Of a stretch of 64,000 nucleotides of DNA, positions 8,924 to 16,823 are shown piece by piece. The translations under genes and the position numbers were made by a program. Origin of the DNA: Flavobacteriales bacterium. Lineage in GTDB: Bacteria; Bacteroidota; Bacteroidia; Flavobacteriales_E; Vicingaceae. The DNA lies in assembly GCA_018608405.1 (NCBI GenBank), contig JABAZP010000008.1:1-64000 (forward strand), read 5' to 3'. The notes beneath the pieces are model-generated. The model had not been told where the DNA came from. It worked only from the letters and a program-made list of their open reading frames with translations, and searched no databases. Position 1 is the stretch's first letter, and each line of letters starts with the position of its first letter.

Positions 8924-9949
8924 TTAATCAACCTTGTTAAGATAGGATTCAATTGATTTTGCAGTATCCAAAACAGTCTTTTTAAAGGGTATGGGATTCC
9001 AATCAAATGTTTTCATTGTCAAGGATACATCACCATTATATGTTTTGCCAATAAAAGATCTCATACTTTTTGCTTCTCTATCAAAATTACCAATAAAATT
9101 TAGTAAAAAGTTTGGAGCTAATCTTGTACTTACTTTATCATACCCATTGGAATTAAGTATTTTGGCCACCTCCTGAAAAGCGAAAGGTTCTTCAGTTGTA
9201 ACAATAAATCTTTTTCCGTTTGCTTTTTCATTTTCAAGAGCCAGTGCATGAATTTTAGCAATATCTCGAACATCAGACATGTTAATTGCAGCTTGTGGAA
9301 CCATTGGCATTTTTCCTGACATCATTTGCTTAAACATACCCATTGAAGCTCCTGATAAATCACCCGTAAGAGTTGGACCAAAAACAGGCCCTGGATTCAC
9401 AACTGAAAGTTCCATTGGTGTAGCATCAGTTTGAGCATTAATAAAGTCCCAAGCAGCCCGCTCTGCCAAGGTTTTACTTTTTGCATATGCCGAAACATTT
9501 TTTGCTTTTACGTTTGTCCATGATTCCGAATCGACATTGATAGATTTATCAGCATTTTCTAACATAGAAACCATTGATGAAGTTAAAACAACCCTTTTAA
9601 TACCTGCACTTTTAGCAGCATTTAGTGCTCTCATTGTACCGTCGACTGCAGGTCTTATGTATTCATTTTCATCTTTCGGCTCGATATTGATAAATGGAGA
9701 GGCTACATGCATTACAAACTCACACCCCTTCATTGCATCATCCCAACCATCATCTTTTAGTAGATCCAACTCACAAAACTCTAAATTGTCTTTTGAGTCT
9801 ATCTCTTTTTTAATTGCGTCAATAACCTTTTGAGATTTTGACAAACTTCTAAGGGATCCACGGACTGAATACCCATTTTTCAATAATTCCACGGCACAGT
9901 GATTCCCGATATAACCTGAAATACCTGTTAACAATACTTTTTTATTCAT
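8924..9949 (-). CDS. Extended SDR family NAD(P)-dependent reductase (dihydroflavonol reductase-like)
   Basis: 341-residue extended short-chain dehydrogenase/reductase. The Rossmann nucleotide-binding motif TGISGYIG is at 8-15 and the catalytic YxxxK is Y155 and K159 with S124/S125 upstream. The closest known group is the dihydroflavonol-4-reductase/aldehyde reductase branch (RRVVLTSSM-like centre, VNPGPVFGP after the active site); R30 in SVRGSLR suggests NADP(H). The substrate cannot be inferred. It diverges from an HxlR regulator, a common arrangement in which a redox- or electrophile-sensing repressor controls a detoxifying reductase. A perfect -7 element (TATTTTTG on the minus strand, 9986-9993) lies in the shared region. 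The pair looks like an accessory insertion between era and a tRNA. Confidence 0.8.
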   Translation of the reverse strand: MNKKVLLTGISGYIGNHCAVELLKNGYSVRGSLRSLSKSQKVIDAIKKEIDSKDNLEFCELDLLKDDGWDDAMKGCEFVMHVASPFINIEPKDENEYIRPAVDGTMRALNAAKSAGIKRVVLTSSMVSMLENADKSINVDSESWTNVKAKNVSAYAKSKTLAERAAWDFINAQTDATPMELSVVNPGPVFGPTLTGDLSGASMGMFKQMMSGKMPMVPQAAINMSDVRDIAKIHALALENEKANGKRFIVTTEEPFAFQEVAKILNSNGYDKVSTRLAPNFLLNFIGNFDREAKSMRSFIGKTYNGDVSLTMKTFDWNPIPFKKTVLDTAKSIESYLNKVD

Positions 9950-9985
9950 ATGATTGATTATTTATTATTACTTTTGAATCGATAG

Positions 9986-10020
9986 CAAAAATAATAAAAT
10001 TACTATTAAAACGATAGTGA
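9986..10020. promoter_or_regulatory. Divergent promoter and candidate HxlR operator
   Basis: CAAAAATA at 9986-9993 is TATTTTTG on the minus strand, a perfect match to the Bacteroidota -7 consensus for the SDR gene. At 10002-10018 ACTAT and ATAGT form an inverted repeat with a 7-nt spacer. The hexamer CGATAG occurs twice (9980-9985 and 10012-10017). The spacing suits a dimeric winged-helix repressor; binding is inferred. Confidence 0.45.
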
Positions 10021-10039
10021 TAATTATATTTTAATAATT

Positions 10040-10459
10040 ATGTCAATATTTAATAAGTTTTTTAGGTGTACCTGTCCTGTAACTTCTGCATTAGATATTG
10101 TTGGAGACAAATGGACGCTTGTTGTTATAAAGTTGATGCTATTAGAACAAAAAAAAACATTTAAAGAGTTCTCCGAAAGCGATGAATCAATTGCACCAAG
10201 TATTTTATCTAATAGGTTAAAAACACTTGAAAAAATAGGATTTATAGTCAAACAAAAATTGCCTGACAACCAAAAAACTAATCACTATTTTCTAACTGAA
10301 AAAGGACTTTCGTTAACTCCGGTTATAATAGAGTTGGCCTTGTGGAGCCATCACAATATTAAACCTGTCGATAATCAAGACATAGCAAATGTTAAAGATA
10401 AAAATGAATTACACCTGGCAATCATTGAAAGATATAAATCAAAAACGGTTACACTATAA
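10040..10459 (+). CDS. HxlR-family transcriptional regulator
   Basis: 139-residue winged-helix protein of the HxlR/YodB family. The family start motif CPVTSALDIVGDKWTLVVI is present with C12; a cysteine at this place is the redox or quinone sensor in YodB/HypR-type members. A second cysteine, C10, is two residues earlier. The helix-turn-helix region SILSNRLKTLEKIGFI and the wing HYFLTEKG follow. It is divergently arranged with the SDR reductase and probably represses it and itself; the inverted repeat in the 90-nt intergenic region is the likely operator. Whether it senses oxidants, aldehydes or quinones is not visible. A strong terminator overlaps the end of the gene. Confidence 0.88.
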   Translation: MSIFNKFFRCTCPVTSALDIVGDKWTLVVIKLMLLEQKKTFKEFSESDESIAPSILSNRLKTLEKIGFIVKQKLPDNQKTNHYFLTEKGLSLTPVIIELALWSHHNIKPVDNQDIANVKDKNELHLAIIERYKSKTVTL

Positions 10460-10474
10460 TAGTATAACCGTTTT
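10441..10474 (+). terminator. Terminator of the HxlR gene
   Basis: AAAACGGTTA...TAACCGTTTT hairpin with an inner ACTAT/ATAGT extension, followed by ATTGTTTT. It begins inside the last codons of the gene. Confidence 0.8.
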
Positions 10475-10622
10475 ATTGTTTTAATAGCGGGAATTGGATT
10501 CATTTCTCCCTTCGATCGAAATGGGCCAAAGAGGAGAGCAGCCCAAAGGAACTCCGATTGCTTTGCAATCTGATTTTTTCTTTTGTTCTCAAGACGATGC
10601 AAGCATCACTTGACCCCAAAAT
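10475..10622. other. Non-coding block of short inverted repeats with a tRNA-3'-like end
   Basis: No credible gene. On the minus strand the block contains GATGC-TT-GCATC, GATTGC-AAA-GCAATC and TTCGATCGAA, and ends with GAATCCAATTCCCGCTA, which resembles a T-arm remnant plus the acceptor end CCCGCTA of the adjacent initiator tRNA. It may be a decayed tRNA copy or one copy of a dispersed intergenic repeat. The whole gene-free interval from 10460 to 10880 otherwise holds the HxlR terminator, the tRNA with its terminator, and its promoter. Confidence 0.35.
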
Positions 10623-10650
10623 AAAAACTCCTTGATTTCTCAAGGAGTTT
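10623..10650 (-). terminator. Terminator of tRNA-fMet
   Basis: Minus-strand hairpin AAACTCCTTGA-GAAA-TCAAGGAGTTT followed by TTATTTT, 6 nt after the tRNA 3' end. Confidence 0.85.
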
Positions 10651-10655
10651 CTTTG

Positions 10656-10727
10656 TAGCGGGAGCCAGACTCGAACTGACGATCTTCGGGTTATGAGCCC
10701 GACGAGATACCACTTCTCCATCCCGCA
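10656..10727 (-). tRNA. Initiator tRNA-fMet (CAT)
   Basis: A cloverleaf folds on the minus strand with anticodon CAT at 10693-10695. The anticodon stem has three G:C pairs next to the loop (GGGCTCATAACCC), and position 1 (T) does not pair with position 72 (T). Both are hallmarks of initiator tRNA. The D-stem is GAGA/TCTC and the T-arm GTCAG-TTCGAGT-CTGGC. The discriminator is A73; CCA is not encoded (CAA follows). It has its own promoter and terminator. Confidence 0.95.
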
Positions 10728-10763
10728 ATATATCTTAGGTAGTTGTTATCTATATTGGGAGGA

Positions 10764-10793
10764 CAAAAGTAAGCCTTTTTGTCGGTTCAGCAA
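10764..10793 (-). promoter_or_regulatory. Promoter of tRNA-fMet
   Basis: Minus strand: TTG (10793-10791), 19 nt, TACTTTTG (10771-10764), a perfect Bacteroidota sigma-type promoter. It is followed by TCCTCCC, a GC-rich start region also seen at the tRNA-Leu promoter. The expected start is about 30 nt before the tRNA. Confidence 0.65.
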
Positions 10794-10880
10794 AATTCAC
10801 ATTTAGTTTTTTATAACTTATTTATATTCCTCCATTTTCTGCGTTCAATTGAATTGAATTCAGTTAATTTAGTACACTGA

Positions 10881-11621
10881 ATGAAAATTTTGCAAAACAT
10901 AGGGGAATATTTTATTTTGATGGGAAGAACCTTCTCTCAACCCACAAAAGCCTCTTTAATTAGGAAGCAAATCTCATTTGAACTGAACTCTCTTGGGCTC
11001 GGCTCTATGGGTATTATCACAATCATTTCAGCTTTCATGGGAGCCGTAATTACGCTGCAAACCGCATCCAATATCGACAGTGCTTTAATACCTGATTACA
11101 CCGTTGGATTTACAGCAAGGCAGTCGATGATTTTAGAATTTTCTACCACCATCATTGCCCTGATCTTGGCAGGCAAGGTGGGTTCTAACATTGCTTCTGA
11201 AATAGGAATGATGCGGGTAACTGAACAAATTGACGCATTAGAAATAATGGGAGTAAATTCAGCCTCTTACTTAATCGTTCCCAAAATACTAGCAGCCGTA
11301 ATTATAAATCCCTTTTTAGCAATTTGGAGTATGTTTATTGGGATATCTGGAGGTTATCTAGTAGCTGAATTCTCTGGAGTCGTTACGACAGATGCATTTA
11401 TTGAAGGGGTTCAATTAGACTTTAAAATGTTTTCAATTTACTATGCGCTGATAAAAACAGCTGTATTTGCATTTATCATAACATCTATACCGGCCTATTA
11501 TGGCTACAATGTAAAAGGTGGTGCATTAGAGGTTGGTGTTGCAAGTACCAAAGGTGTGGTAACATCTAGTATCGTTATTTTAATCGCAAACTACGTCATC
11601 ACTCAATTATTACTAATTTGA
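10881..11621 (+). CDS. MlaE-family lipid transport ABC permease
   Basis: 246-residue permease of the MlaE/TrgD1 family. With an ATPase (MlaF) and a periplasmic MCE protein it moves phospholipids between inner and outer membranes. About five to six hydrophobic segments are visible, and the family segment 'IASEIGMMRVTEQIDALEIMGVN' region (residues about 110-133) is well conserved. It is followed by mlaF with a TTGA overlap. No MlaD/MCE gene is adjacent in this window, although Bacteroidota often place it after the ATPase. A -7-like TAATTTAG at 10865-10872 would give a very short leader. Confidence 0.88.
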   Translation: MKILQNIGEYFILMGRTFSQPTKASLIRKQISFELNSLGLGSMGIITIISAFMGAVITLQTASNIDSALIPDYTVGFTARQSMILEFSTTIIALILAGKVGSNIASEIGMMRVTEQIDALEIMGVNSASYLIVPKILAAVIINPFLAIWSMFIGISGGYLVAEFSGVVTTDAFIEGVQLDFKMFSIYYALIKTAVFAFIITSIPAYYGYNVKGGALEVGVASTKGVVTSSIVILIANYVITQLLLI

Positions 11622-12370
11622 TTGAACTTAAAAACATATCAAAGTCATTTAACGGCAAACAAATTTTGCACGGTATTGATGTGGTTTACGAGAAAGGTAA
11701 AACCAATTTAATCATTGGAGCTTCCGGTTCAGGAAAGTCCGTGCTAACAAAATGCACCGTAGGACTTATTGAACCTGACGAAGGGCAAGTGCTTTATAAC
11801 GGAAAGAATTTTACAGCTATGAAACTGGACGACAGAAAAGAAGTCCGAAAGAAGATTGGGATGTTGTTTCAGGGGGGTGCATTATTTGATTCATTAAGTG
11901 TGGAAGAAAATATTAAATTCCCACTGCGAATGCATGCAAGCATGACGGAGAAAGAAATGCAAGACCGAGTGAATTTCTGCCTTGGCAGAGTTAATATGAG
12001 CGGTATCAATGATCGATTCCCTGCTGAAATAAGTGGAGGAATGCAGAAAAGAGTTGGCATTGCCAGAGCCATTTCATTAGGTCCAAGCTACTTGTTTTGT
12101 GACGAGCCAAACTCAGGGTTAGATCCTGGTACTTCTATTTTAATTGATAACCTAATTAAAGAATTAACCGAGGAATTCCAAATTACTACCGTAGTAGTAA
12201 CGCATGACATGAATTCAGTAATGGAAATTGGCGACCATGTAATTTTCATTCACAAAGGTCACAAGCACTGGGAAGGAACAAAAGACACGATTCTTAAAAC
12301 CACCAACAAAGAGCTGTCTGACTTGGTTTTCGCCTCAGATTTGATGAAGAAGGTTCGAAAGCTAAGCTAA
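11618..12370 (+). CDS. MlaF-family lipid transport ABC ATP-binding protein
   Basis: 250-residue ATPase partner of the MlaE-type permease. Walker A is GASGSGKS (34-41), the ABC signature is ISGGMQKRVGIARA, and Walker B with its D-loop is FCDEPNSGLDPG; DEPNSGLDP is typical of the MlaF group. The best start is TTG 11618, which overlaps the permease stop by four bases and gives MIELKNISKSF; no ATG start fits. Overlap and order indicate one transport complex at the inner membrane, supplying or retrieving outer-membrane phospholipids. The expected MCE component is missing locally. A hairpin terminator follows, shared with the converging TPR lipoprotein gene. Confidence 0.88.
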   Translation: MIELKNISKSFNGKQILHGIDVVYEKGKTNLIIGASGSGKSVLTKCTVGLIEPDEGQVLYNGKNFTAMKLDDRKEVRKKIGMLFQGGALFDSLSVEENIKFPLRMHASMTEKEMQDRVNFCLGRVNMSGINDRFPAEISGGMQKRVGIARAISLGPSYLFCDEPNSGLDPGTSILIDNLIKELTEEFQITTVVVTHDMNSVMEIGDHVIFIHKGHKHWEGTKDTILKTTNKELSDLVFASDLMKKVRKLS

Positions 12371-12457
12371 GAATTATCCCTCTATCTATTCAATCTATAC
12401 TTTCTTGCTATTTACTAGATAAGCAATTAGTGAACAAGGTAATACAGTTTAAGAAAC

Positions 12458-12492
12458 AAAAAAGGCATTTCCTTTTATGGAAATGCCTTTTT
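12458..12492. terminator. Bidirectional terminator between mlaF and the TPR lipoprotein gene
   Basis: AAAAAAGGCATTTCC, loop TTTTAT, GGAAATGCCTTTTT: a perfect stem with A- and T-runs serving both converging genes. Confidence 0.88.
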
Positions 12493-12513
12493 AATAGAAT
12501 TCTATTAACAGTA

Positions 12514-14241
12514 TTAGTTCACTGCGGCTTGAAATTCTGAATCATCTTTATACTTTGTGAATTCAGCATCTTTCTTTGCTCTTGCTTTCATGTCACCATT
12601 TGCAGCAACAGAAGCTTTCAAGTTAGAAACCATCACGTTCTTATCTCCTTTTCTTGCTCCAATAATTGCCTTCAAATATAAGCTCTCTGCAGAACTAGCA
12701 GTTGAAGAACCATCTATTGTCTGCATGGCAGTTTCGTAGTCTCCGTTCAACGTTTGTGCTAATGCAGCGTTATAAGACTTTGTAGAACCATAGCTTGTAA
12801 CCGCTGTAGAATAGTCTCCCATCCACATTTGTAAGTAACCCATGTTTGCTCCAACTTCTGGACCTGCTCCGTTTGCAGCAGCATAATACTCCATTGCCTT
12901 GTCAGTATTACCCATTGCTCTTTCGTAAACTCCTAAGTTGTTATTTACAACAGGGTTGTTTGGAGATAATGAGTTTGCTTTGTCAAAGTTCGCCTTCGCA
13001 TCAGCCATTGAATTTTGCATAGATTGGATATAACCTACATTGTTTGGTCCTCTCCAATCGTTTGGAAATTGCTTTGTGAAAGTTGTATAGATATCCATTT
13101 TCTTTTGCATGTCATCAAACATAGTTGCTGCATATAACAATTCCTCAGCACTTAACGTGTCAGGATTTGAAGTAGCAAAATCTTTAATTTTCTCATCAGA
13201 AAAACTGGTCATCTCTCCTTTAAGGTTCACTTCAGATCTTCTTAAGCTTGGCAATATCTTTTCTTGGATTACTTCAAAAGTTGCCGCTAAGTTTCTGATC
13301 TCTTCTTCTCTCTTCGTGTTATCTTCATACATTGAAAGAACTCGTAAGATTAAATCCTTATCCTTAATGTCAGAAGCTTGCATAGCAGCCTTAAAGCCAT
13401 CCCAATCTTCTCCCTTACCGTTTTTCATGAAGAAATCCTTGTCTGAAGCAGCTTTAACTTTCGCACTTCTTAAGATAGAGTTCACAGCAGAAGCTCCGGT
13501 GTTAGCTCTTTGATCCGCCAAGTTAGCATTCAGTGAAATTTCTCCTTCTGGTGAAGCATAAGCTGTAACATCTGTTCCTTTAAAAACAAACATTGGATTC
13601 TTTGCCATTTTAGCTGCCCATGCCTTCATTGTTTTCACATCTTCGTCAGATAACTCAGAAGAACGAACATAAGATTTGTTCTTTTCATAATTGATAACAG
13701 CTGCAGCATTCATTGGAGTAGTTTTTGTAAACTTATCAGCTCCAAGTATTACTTTATCGTCATCCATTGCTGACATAGGTGTTATAACTGTACCCGTTGC
13801 AATTTGAACCGGCTCAAATGCCTTTTCTTTTCCCTTATACTTTCCTGCTGCTGAAGCATTCAAAGTCGCTACATCCATTCCTGTTACATATGCAACTTTA
13901 TCTGTATAAGAAAAGCTTCCACCTTTCTCATAAGCTATTTTTTGCCCGTCTACTTCAGAATCTTCTCCTGCTAAGACAATCTTATCAAGGTTCTTATCAC
14001 CACCTTCATAATTAATCATTGGAGTAATTTCCACTGAAACTTTCTTATTGAAAAACCTCGGCGGAATTGTTCCGGCAATGTTAATTTCAACACTGTCTCC
14101 ATGCATCTCTAAAGGATTGGGAGTGACCGTATAGCTCACCTCTGAAGCTCTTTTAGTCATATTATTCAAAGGATTACAAGCTACTGTAGTAACTGCAGCT
14201 AATCCTATAACCGCGAATGATTTAATGGTCTTATTCTTCAT
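12514..14241 (-). CDS. TPR-containing exported lipoprotein with an OmpA-like segment
   Basis: 575-residue protein with a lipoprotein signal peptide (lipobox TVAC, C22). After a beta-rich region with 'VEITPMINYEGG' come residues 220-260 (VTAYASPEGEISLNANLADQRA), which resemble the OmpA-family loop that binds peptidoglycan. The C-terminal part (about 360-540) carries tetratricopeptide-like repeats such as NNPVVNNNLGVYERAMGNTDKAMEYY. Similar TPR lipoproteins are widespread in Bacteroidota outer envelopes, but I do not recognise a named family. The gene is monocistronic, ends at a strong terminator and has alanine- and lysine-rich, regular codon use suggesting good expression. A structural role at the outer membrane or peptidoglycan is inferred only. 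Confidence 0.7.
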   Translation of the reverse strand: MKNKTIKSFAVIGLAAVTTVACNPLNNMTKRASEVSYTVTPNPLEMHGDSVEINIAGTIPPRFFNKKVSVEITPMINYEGGDKNLDKIVLAGEDSEVDGQKIAYEKGGSFSYTDKVAYVTGMDVATLNASAAGKYKGKEKAFEPVQIATGTVITPMSAMDDDKVILGADKFTKTTPMNAAAVINYEKNKSYVRSSELSDEDVKTMKAWAAKMAKNPMFVFKGTDVTAYASPEGEISLNANLADQRANTGASAVNSILRSAKVKAASDKDFFMKNGKGEDWDGFKAAMQASDIKDKDLILRVLSMYEDNTKREEEIRNLAATFEVIQEKILPSLRRSEVNLKGEMTSFSDEKIKDFATSNPDTLSAEELLYAATMFDDMQKKMDIYTTFTKQFPNDWRGPNNVGYIQSMQNSMADAKANFDKANSLSPNNPVVNNNLGVYERAMGNTDKAMEYYAAANGAGPEVGANMGYLQMWMGDYSTAVTSYGSTKSYNAALAQTLNGDYETAMQTIDGSSTASSAESLYLKAIIGARKGDKNVMVSNLKASVAANGDMKARAKKDAEFTKYKDDSEFQAAVN

Positions 14242-14337
14242 GTCAAATTATGTTCTAAACATTTTAGTTCTAATGTGCAATATTAGTTAATTCTGTTATT
14301 ACATACAAATAACGCACTACTTCCTTTCAATTCAAAT

Positions 14338-14859
14338 TTATTTTTGCACAAACAATGCGCACTCAAGTTCATCTTGACATTCCTGCAGATCGTTTTTAAT
14401 TGATTTTAAGGAATATGGAAGGCAAAACTCAGGGGCTAAATCTACAAATGGTAAAAGAACAAATTTTCGGTTGGTTAAAAGTGGATGTGGAATGGTAAGA
14501 CAAAGGGAGTCTATGGTTGCATTATTATAGGTTAAGATGTCAATATCTATAACCCGATTCTGATACTGGCCTCCCCTTGATTTTTCGAGTCTACCCATTC
14601 CTAATTCAATTTCTTGAACTTTCTTTAACAATTGTATTGGTGCTAAACCGGTCTTCACGTGAACCACACAATTCAAAAAAGGGTTTAGAAGTTCGTTGCC
14701 CCATGGTTGCGATTCATAAACCTCAGAAAATTCAATTGGTTCAGTTGCTATAAGTTGCAGTTGCTTACCTGCCTCATCTAAGTATAACAGACGATCTCCA
14801 ACATTAGACCCCAAGCAAAGATACACGTTATTTCCCCTTTTATCACTTCGCATTACCAT
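14338..14859 (-). CDS. folK: 6-hydroxymethyl-7,8-dihydropterin pyrophosphokinase (HPPK)
   Basis: About 173-residue HPPK, which transfers pyrophosphate from ATP to 6-hydroxymethyl-dihydropterin in folate synthesis. Motifs: YLCLGSNVGDR at the start, the PWGNELLNPFLN substrate region, LGMGRLEKSRGGQYQNR, and RVIDIDIL, whose aspartates bind the two magnesium ions. The frame opens further upstream with GTG at 14883, but ATG 14859 (or 14853) is closer to the family start. It is divergent from sppA, an arrangement I recall from other Flavobacteriia. folA and thyA, later steps of folate use, are about 15 kb away. Confidence 0.93.
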   Translation of the reverse strand: MVMRSDKRGNNVYLCLGSNVGDRLLYLDEAGKQLQLIATEPIEFSEVYESQPWGNELLNPFLNCVVHVKTGLAPIQLLKKVQEIELGMGRLEKSRGGQYQNRVIDIDILTYNNATIDSLCLTIPHPLLTNRKFVLLPFVDLAPEFCLPYSLKSIKNDLQECQDELECALFVQK

Positions 14860-14896
14860 TAATGTAAATCTATTCAATTGCACTCATTAATGCGGT

Positions 14897-14904
14897 TAGG
14901 TTTG
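14897..14904 (+). promoter_or_regulatory. -7 element of the sppA promoter
   Basis: TAGGTTTG matches TAnnTTTG exactly, 17 nt before the sppA ATG. A weak -33 (TTC, 14873-14875) lies 21 nt upstream. Confidence 0.45.
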
Positions 14905-14921
14905 TAAAAAATATTTAATCT

Positions 14922-16709
14922 ATGAAACAGTTTTTCAAATTTATGTTCGCCTCCATGTTGGGGTTTAGCTTAACCATCTTTTTAGTAGTCGTGTTCTTTA
15001 TTGCGAGTATTTCAGCCCTAGTTGCTGGTGCTGAAAATAAAGAGGCTCCAAAAATTGCTCAAAACAGTGTTCTTCATATTCAATTCGAAAATGCGATTCA
15101 AGATCGACCGTCAAACAATCCATTTGAAAATATTGACTTTAACACCTTCGAGAATAAAACTCCGTTGAGTTTAAAAAATATCCTAGATAACATTAAAAAA
15201 GCAAAATCCAATGATGATATTAAAGGTATTTATTTAGACATAGCATCGCTGCAAGCGAACATGGCAAATATTGAAGAAATCAGAAACGAACTCATCGACT
15301 TTAAAGAATCTGGTAAATTTATTGTTAGCTACAGCGAAAATTTTGGCCAAAGCGAATACTATTTAAGCAGTGTCGCTGATGAGATTTATTTAAACCCAGC
15401 AGGAGAAATGACTTTTAAAGGGCTAAGTGCGCAAGTGATGTTCTTTAAAGACATGCTTGGCAGACTAGATATTGACATGCAGGTGATTCGTCATGGTAAA
15501 TTTAAAAGTGCTATCGAACCTTTCATAAGAGAAGATATGAGTGATGCTAACAGAGAGCAGGTTTCTACACTTGTAAATACCTTGTGGAACCACATGACCA
15601 ATCAGATCTCAAGTGCACGGAACATTTCAGTAGAAGAATTGAACACCATTGCAGACGAACTATTAATTAGAAGTGCAATTGATGCAAAGCAATACCAATT
15701 AGTTGATGATTTATTGTATGAGGATGAAGTTTTAGCTGCCTTAAAAATGAAAGTTGGGATTGAAGAAGACGAGACGCTGAAAACTATTGCATTGAAAAAA
15801 TTAAACAAAGTAAAAGACAGTAAAATCGAGGGTAGTAAACTTAAAATCAACTCTAAAAATAGAATTGCAGTTATTTTTGCCGAAGGCGAAATCGTTAGTG
15901 GCGAAAGTCGTGACGGAGTTATGGGATCAGAGACTGTTGCAAATGCAATTAAAGACGCAAGATTAGACAGTAAAATAAAAGCAATTGTTTTACGAGTTAA
16001 CTCCCCTGGAGGAAGCGCTCTTGCATCAGATGTTATGTGGCGAGAAGTAATGCTAGCAAAAGCAGAAAAGCCGGTAATTGTTTCAATGGGAGGCGTTGCA
16101 GCCTCAGGTGGTTATTACATCTCTTGCGCTGCGGACAAAATTTTTGCAGAAGCAAGTACCATAACTGGTTCGATAGGAGTATTTGGATTAATTCCTAACA
16201 TGAAAGGAATGTTTAATAATAAGCTTGGAATTAACATAGACCGAGTAAATACCAATACATTTTCCGATGGTTTAACACCTTTCAGACCTTTAGAAGTAAA
16301 GGAAAGAGAAGCTTTAAAAAGTATGATTGAAACCATTTATTCAGATTTTACTCAAAAAGTTGCTGACGGTAGAGGTATGACTCAAGCAAATGTAGACAGC
16401 ATCGGACAAGGGAGAGTTTGGACAGGAATTAATGCTAAAGAAATAGGGTTAGTTGATGAAATTGGAGGCTTAAATGACGCCATAGAGTTCGCTGTTGAAA
16501 CAACAGGTGTAGAAGATTATAGACTGCAAGAATTGCCGACACAAGAAGACCCATTCGAAAAAATGATGAAGGAGTTTTCAACTGAGGTGAAGTACAAAAT
16601 TCTTGGTGAAGACCTTGGAAAAGCCGAGCACTATTACAGAAATATTAAAAGCGTAATTAGCACAAGAGGAGTATATACAAGACTCCCGGTTGATATTATT
16701 ATTGACTAA
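14922..16709 (+). CDS. sppA: Signal peptide peptidase SppA (67K type)
   Basis: 595-residue membrane-anchored serine protease with two tandem S49 domains, which degrades leftover signal peptides and possibly membrane proteins. An N-terminal membrane anchor spans about residues 12-35. The catalytic dyad is split as in E. coli SppA: lysine K195 in HGKFKSAIEP of the first domain and serine S395 in GGVAASGGYYIS of the second. LRVNSPGGSALAS (358-370) forms the oxyanion region. Length is typical of the long form, and all key residues are present. Its own promoter and terminator flank it, so it is transcribed alone. Confidence 0.95.
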   Translation: MKQFFKFMFASMLGFSLTIFLVVVFFIASISALVAGAENKEAPKIAQNSVLHIQFENAIQDRPSNNPFENIDFNTFENKTPLSLKNILDNIKKAKSNDDIKGIYLDIASLQANMANIEEIRNELIDFKESGKFIVSYSENFGQSEYYLSSVADEIYLNPAGEMTFKGLSAQVMFFKDMLGRLDIDMQVIRHGKFKSAIEPFIREDMSDANREQVSTLVNTLWNHMTNQISSARNISVEELNTIADELLIRSAIDAKQYQLVDDLLYEDEVLAALKMKVGIEEDETLKTIALKKLNKVKDSKIEGSKLKINSKNRIAVIFAEGEIVSGESRDGVMGSETVANAIKDARLDSKIKAIVLRVNSPGGSALASDVMWREVMLAKAEKPVIVSMGGVAASGGYYISCAADKIFAEASTITGSIGVFGLIPNMKGMFNNKLGINIDRVNTNTFSDGLTPFRPLEVKEREALKSMIETIYSDFTQKVADGRGMTQANVDSIGQGRVWTGINAKEIGLVDEIGGLNDAIEFAVETTGVEDYRLQELPTQEDPFEKMMKEFSTEVKYKILGEDLGKAEHYYRNIKSVISTRGVYTRLPVDIIID

Positions 16710-16730
16710 AGCTAAAGCAACACTTTTTTA

Positions 16731-16767
16731 AACCGCTTCCTTTACATAAAGAGAAGCGGTTTTTTTA
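16731..16767 (+). terminator. Terminator of sppA
   Basis: AACCGCTTC, 12-nt loop, GAAGCGGTT followed by TTTTTTA. Confidence 0.88.
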
Positions 16768-16823
16768 TGAGCATTTTGCACAGAATATCATTATTTTTAT
16801 AGAAACCAAACTTCACTCGAAAC

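Noticed and set aside
9537-9833. Plus-strand frame of 98 codons opposite the SDR gene
   Set aside because: A serine-rich shadow of the real gene on the other strand.
10500-10721. Minus-strand frame of 73 codons through the tRNA-fMet region
   Set aside because: It runs through the tRNA and its terminator; it has no domain, signal peptide or upstream start signal.
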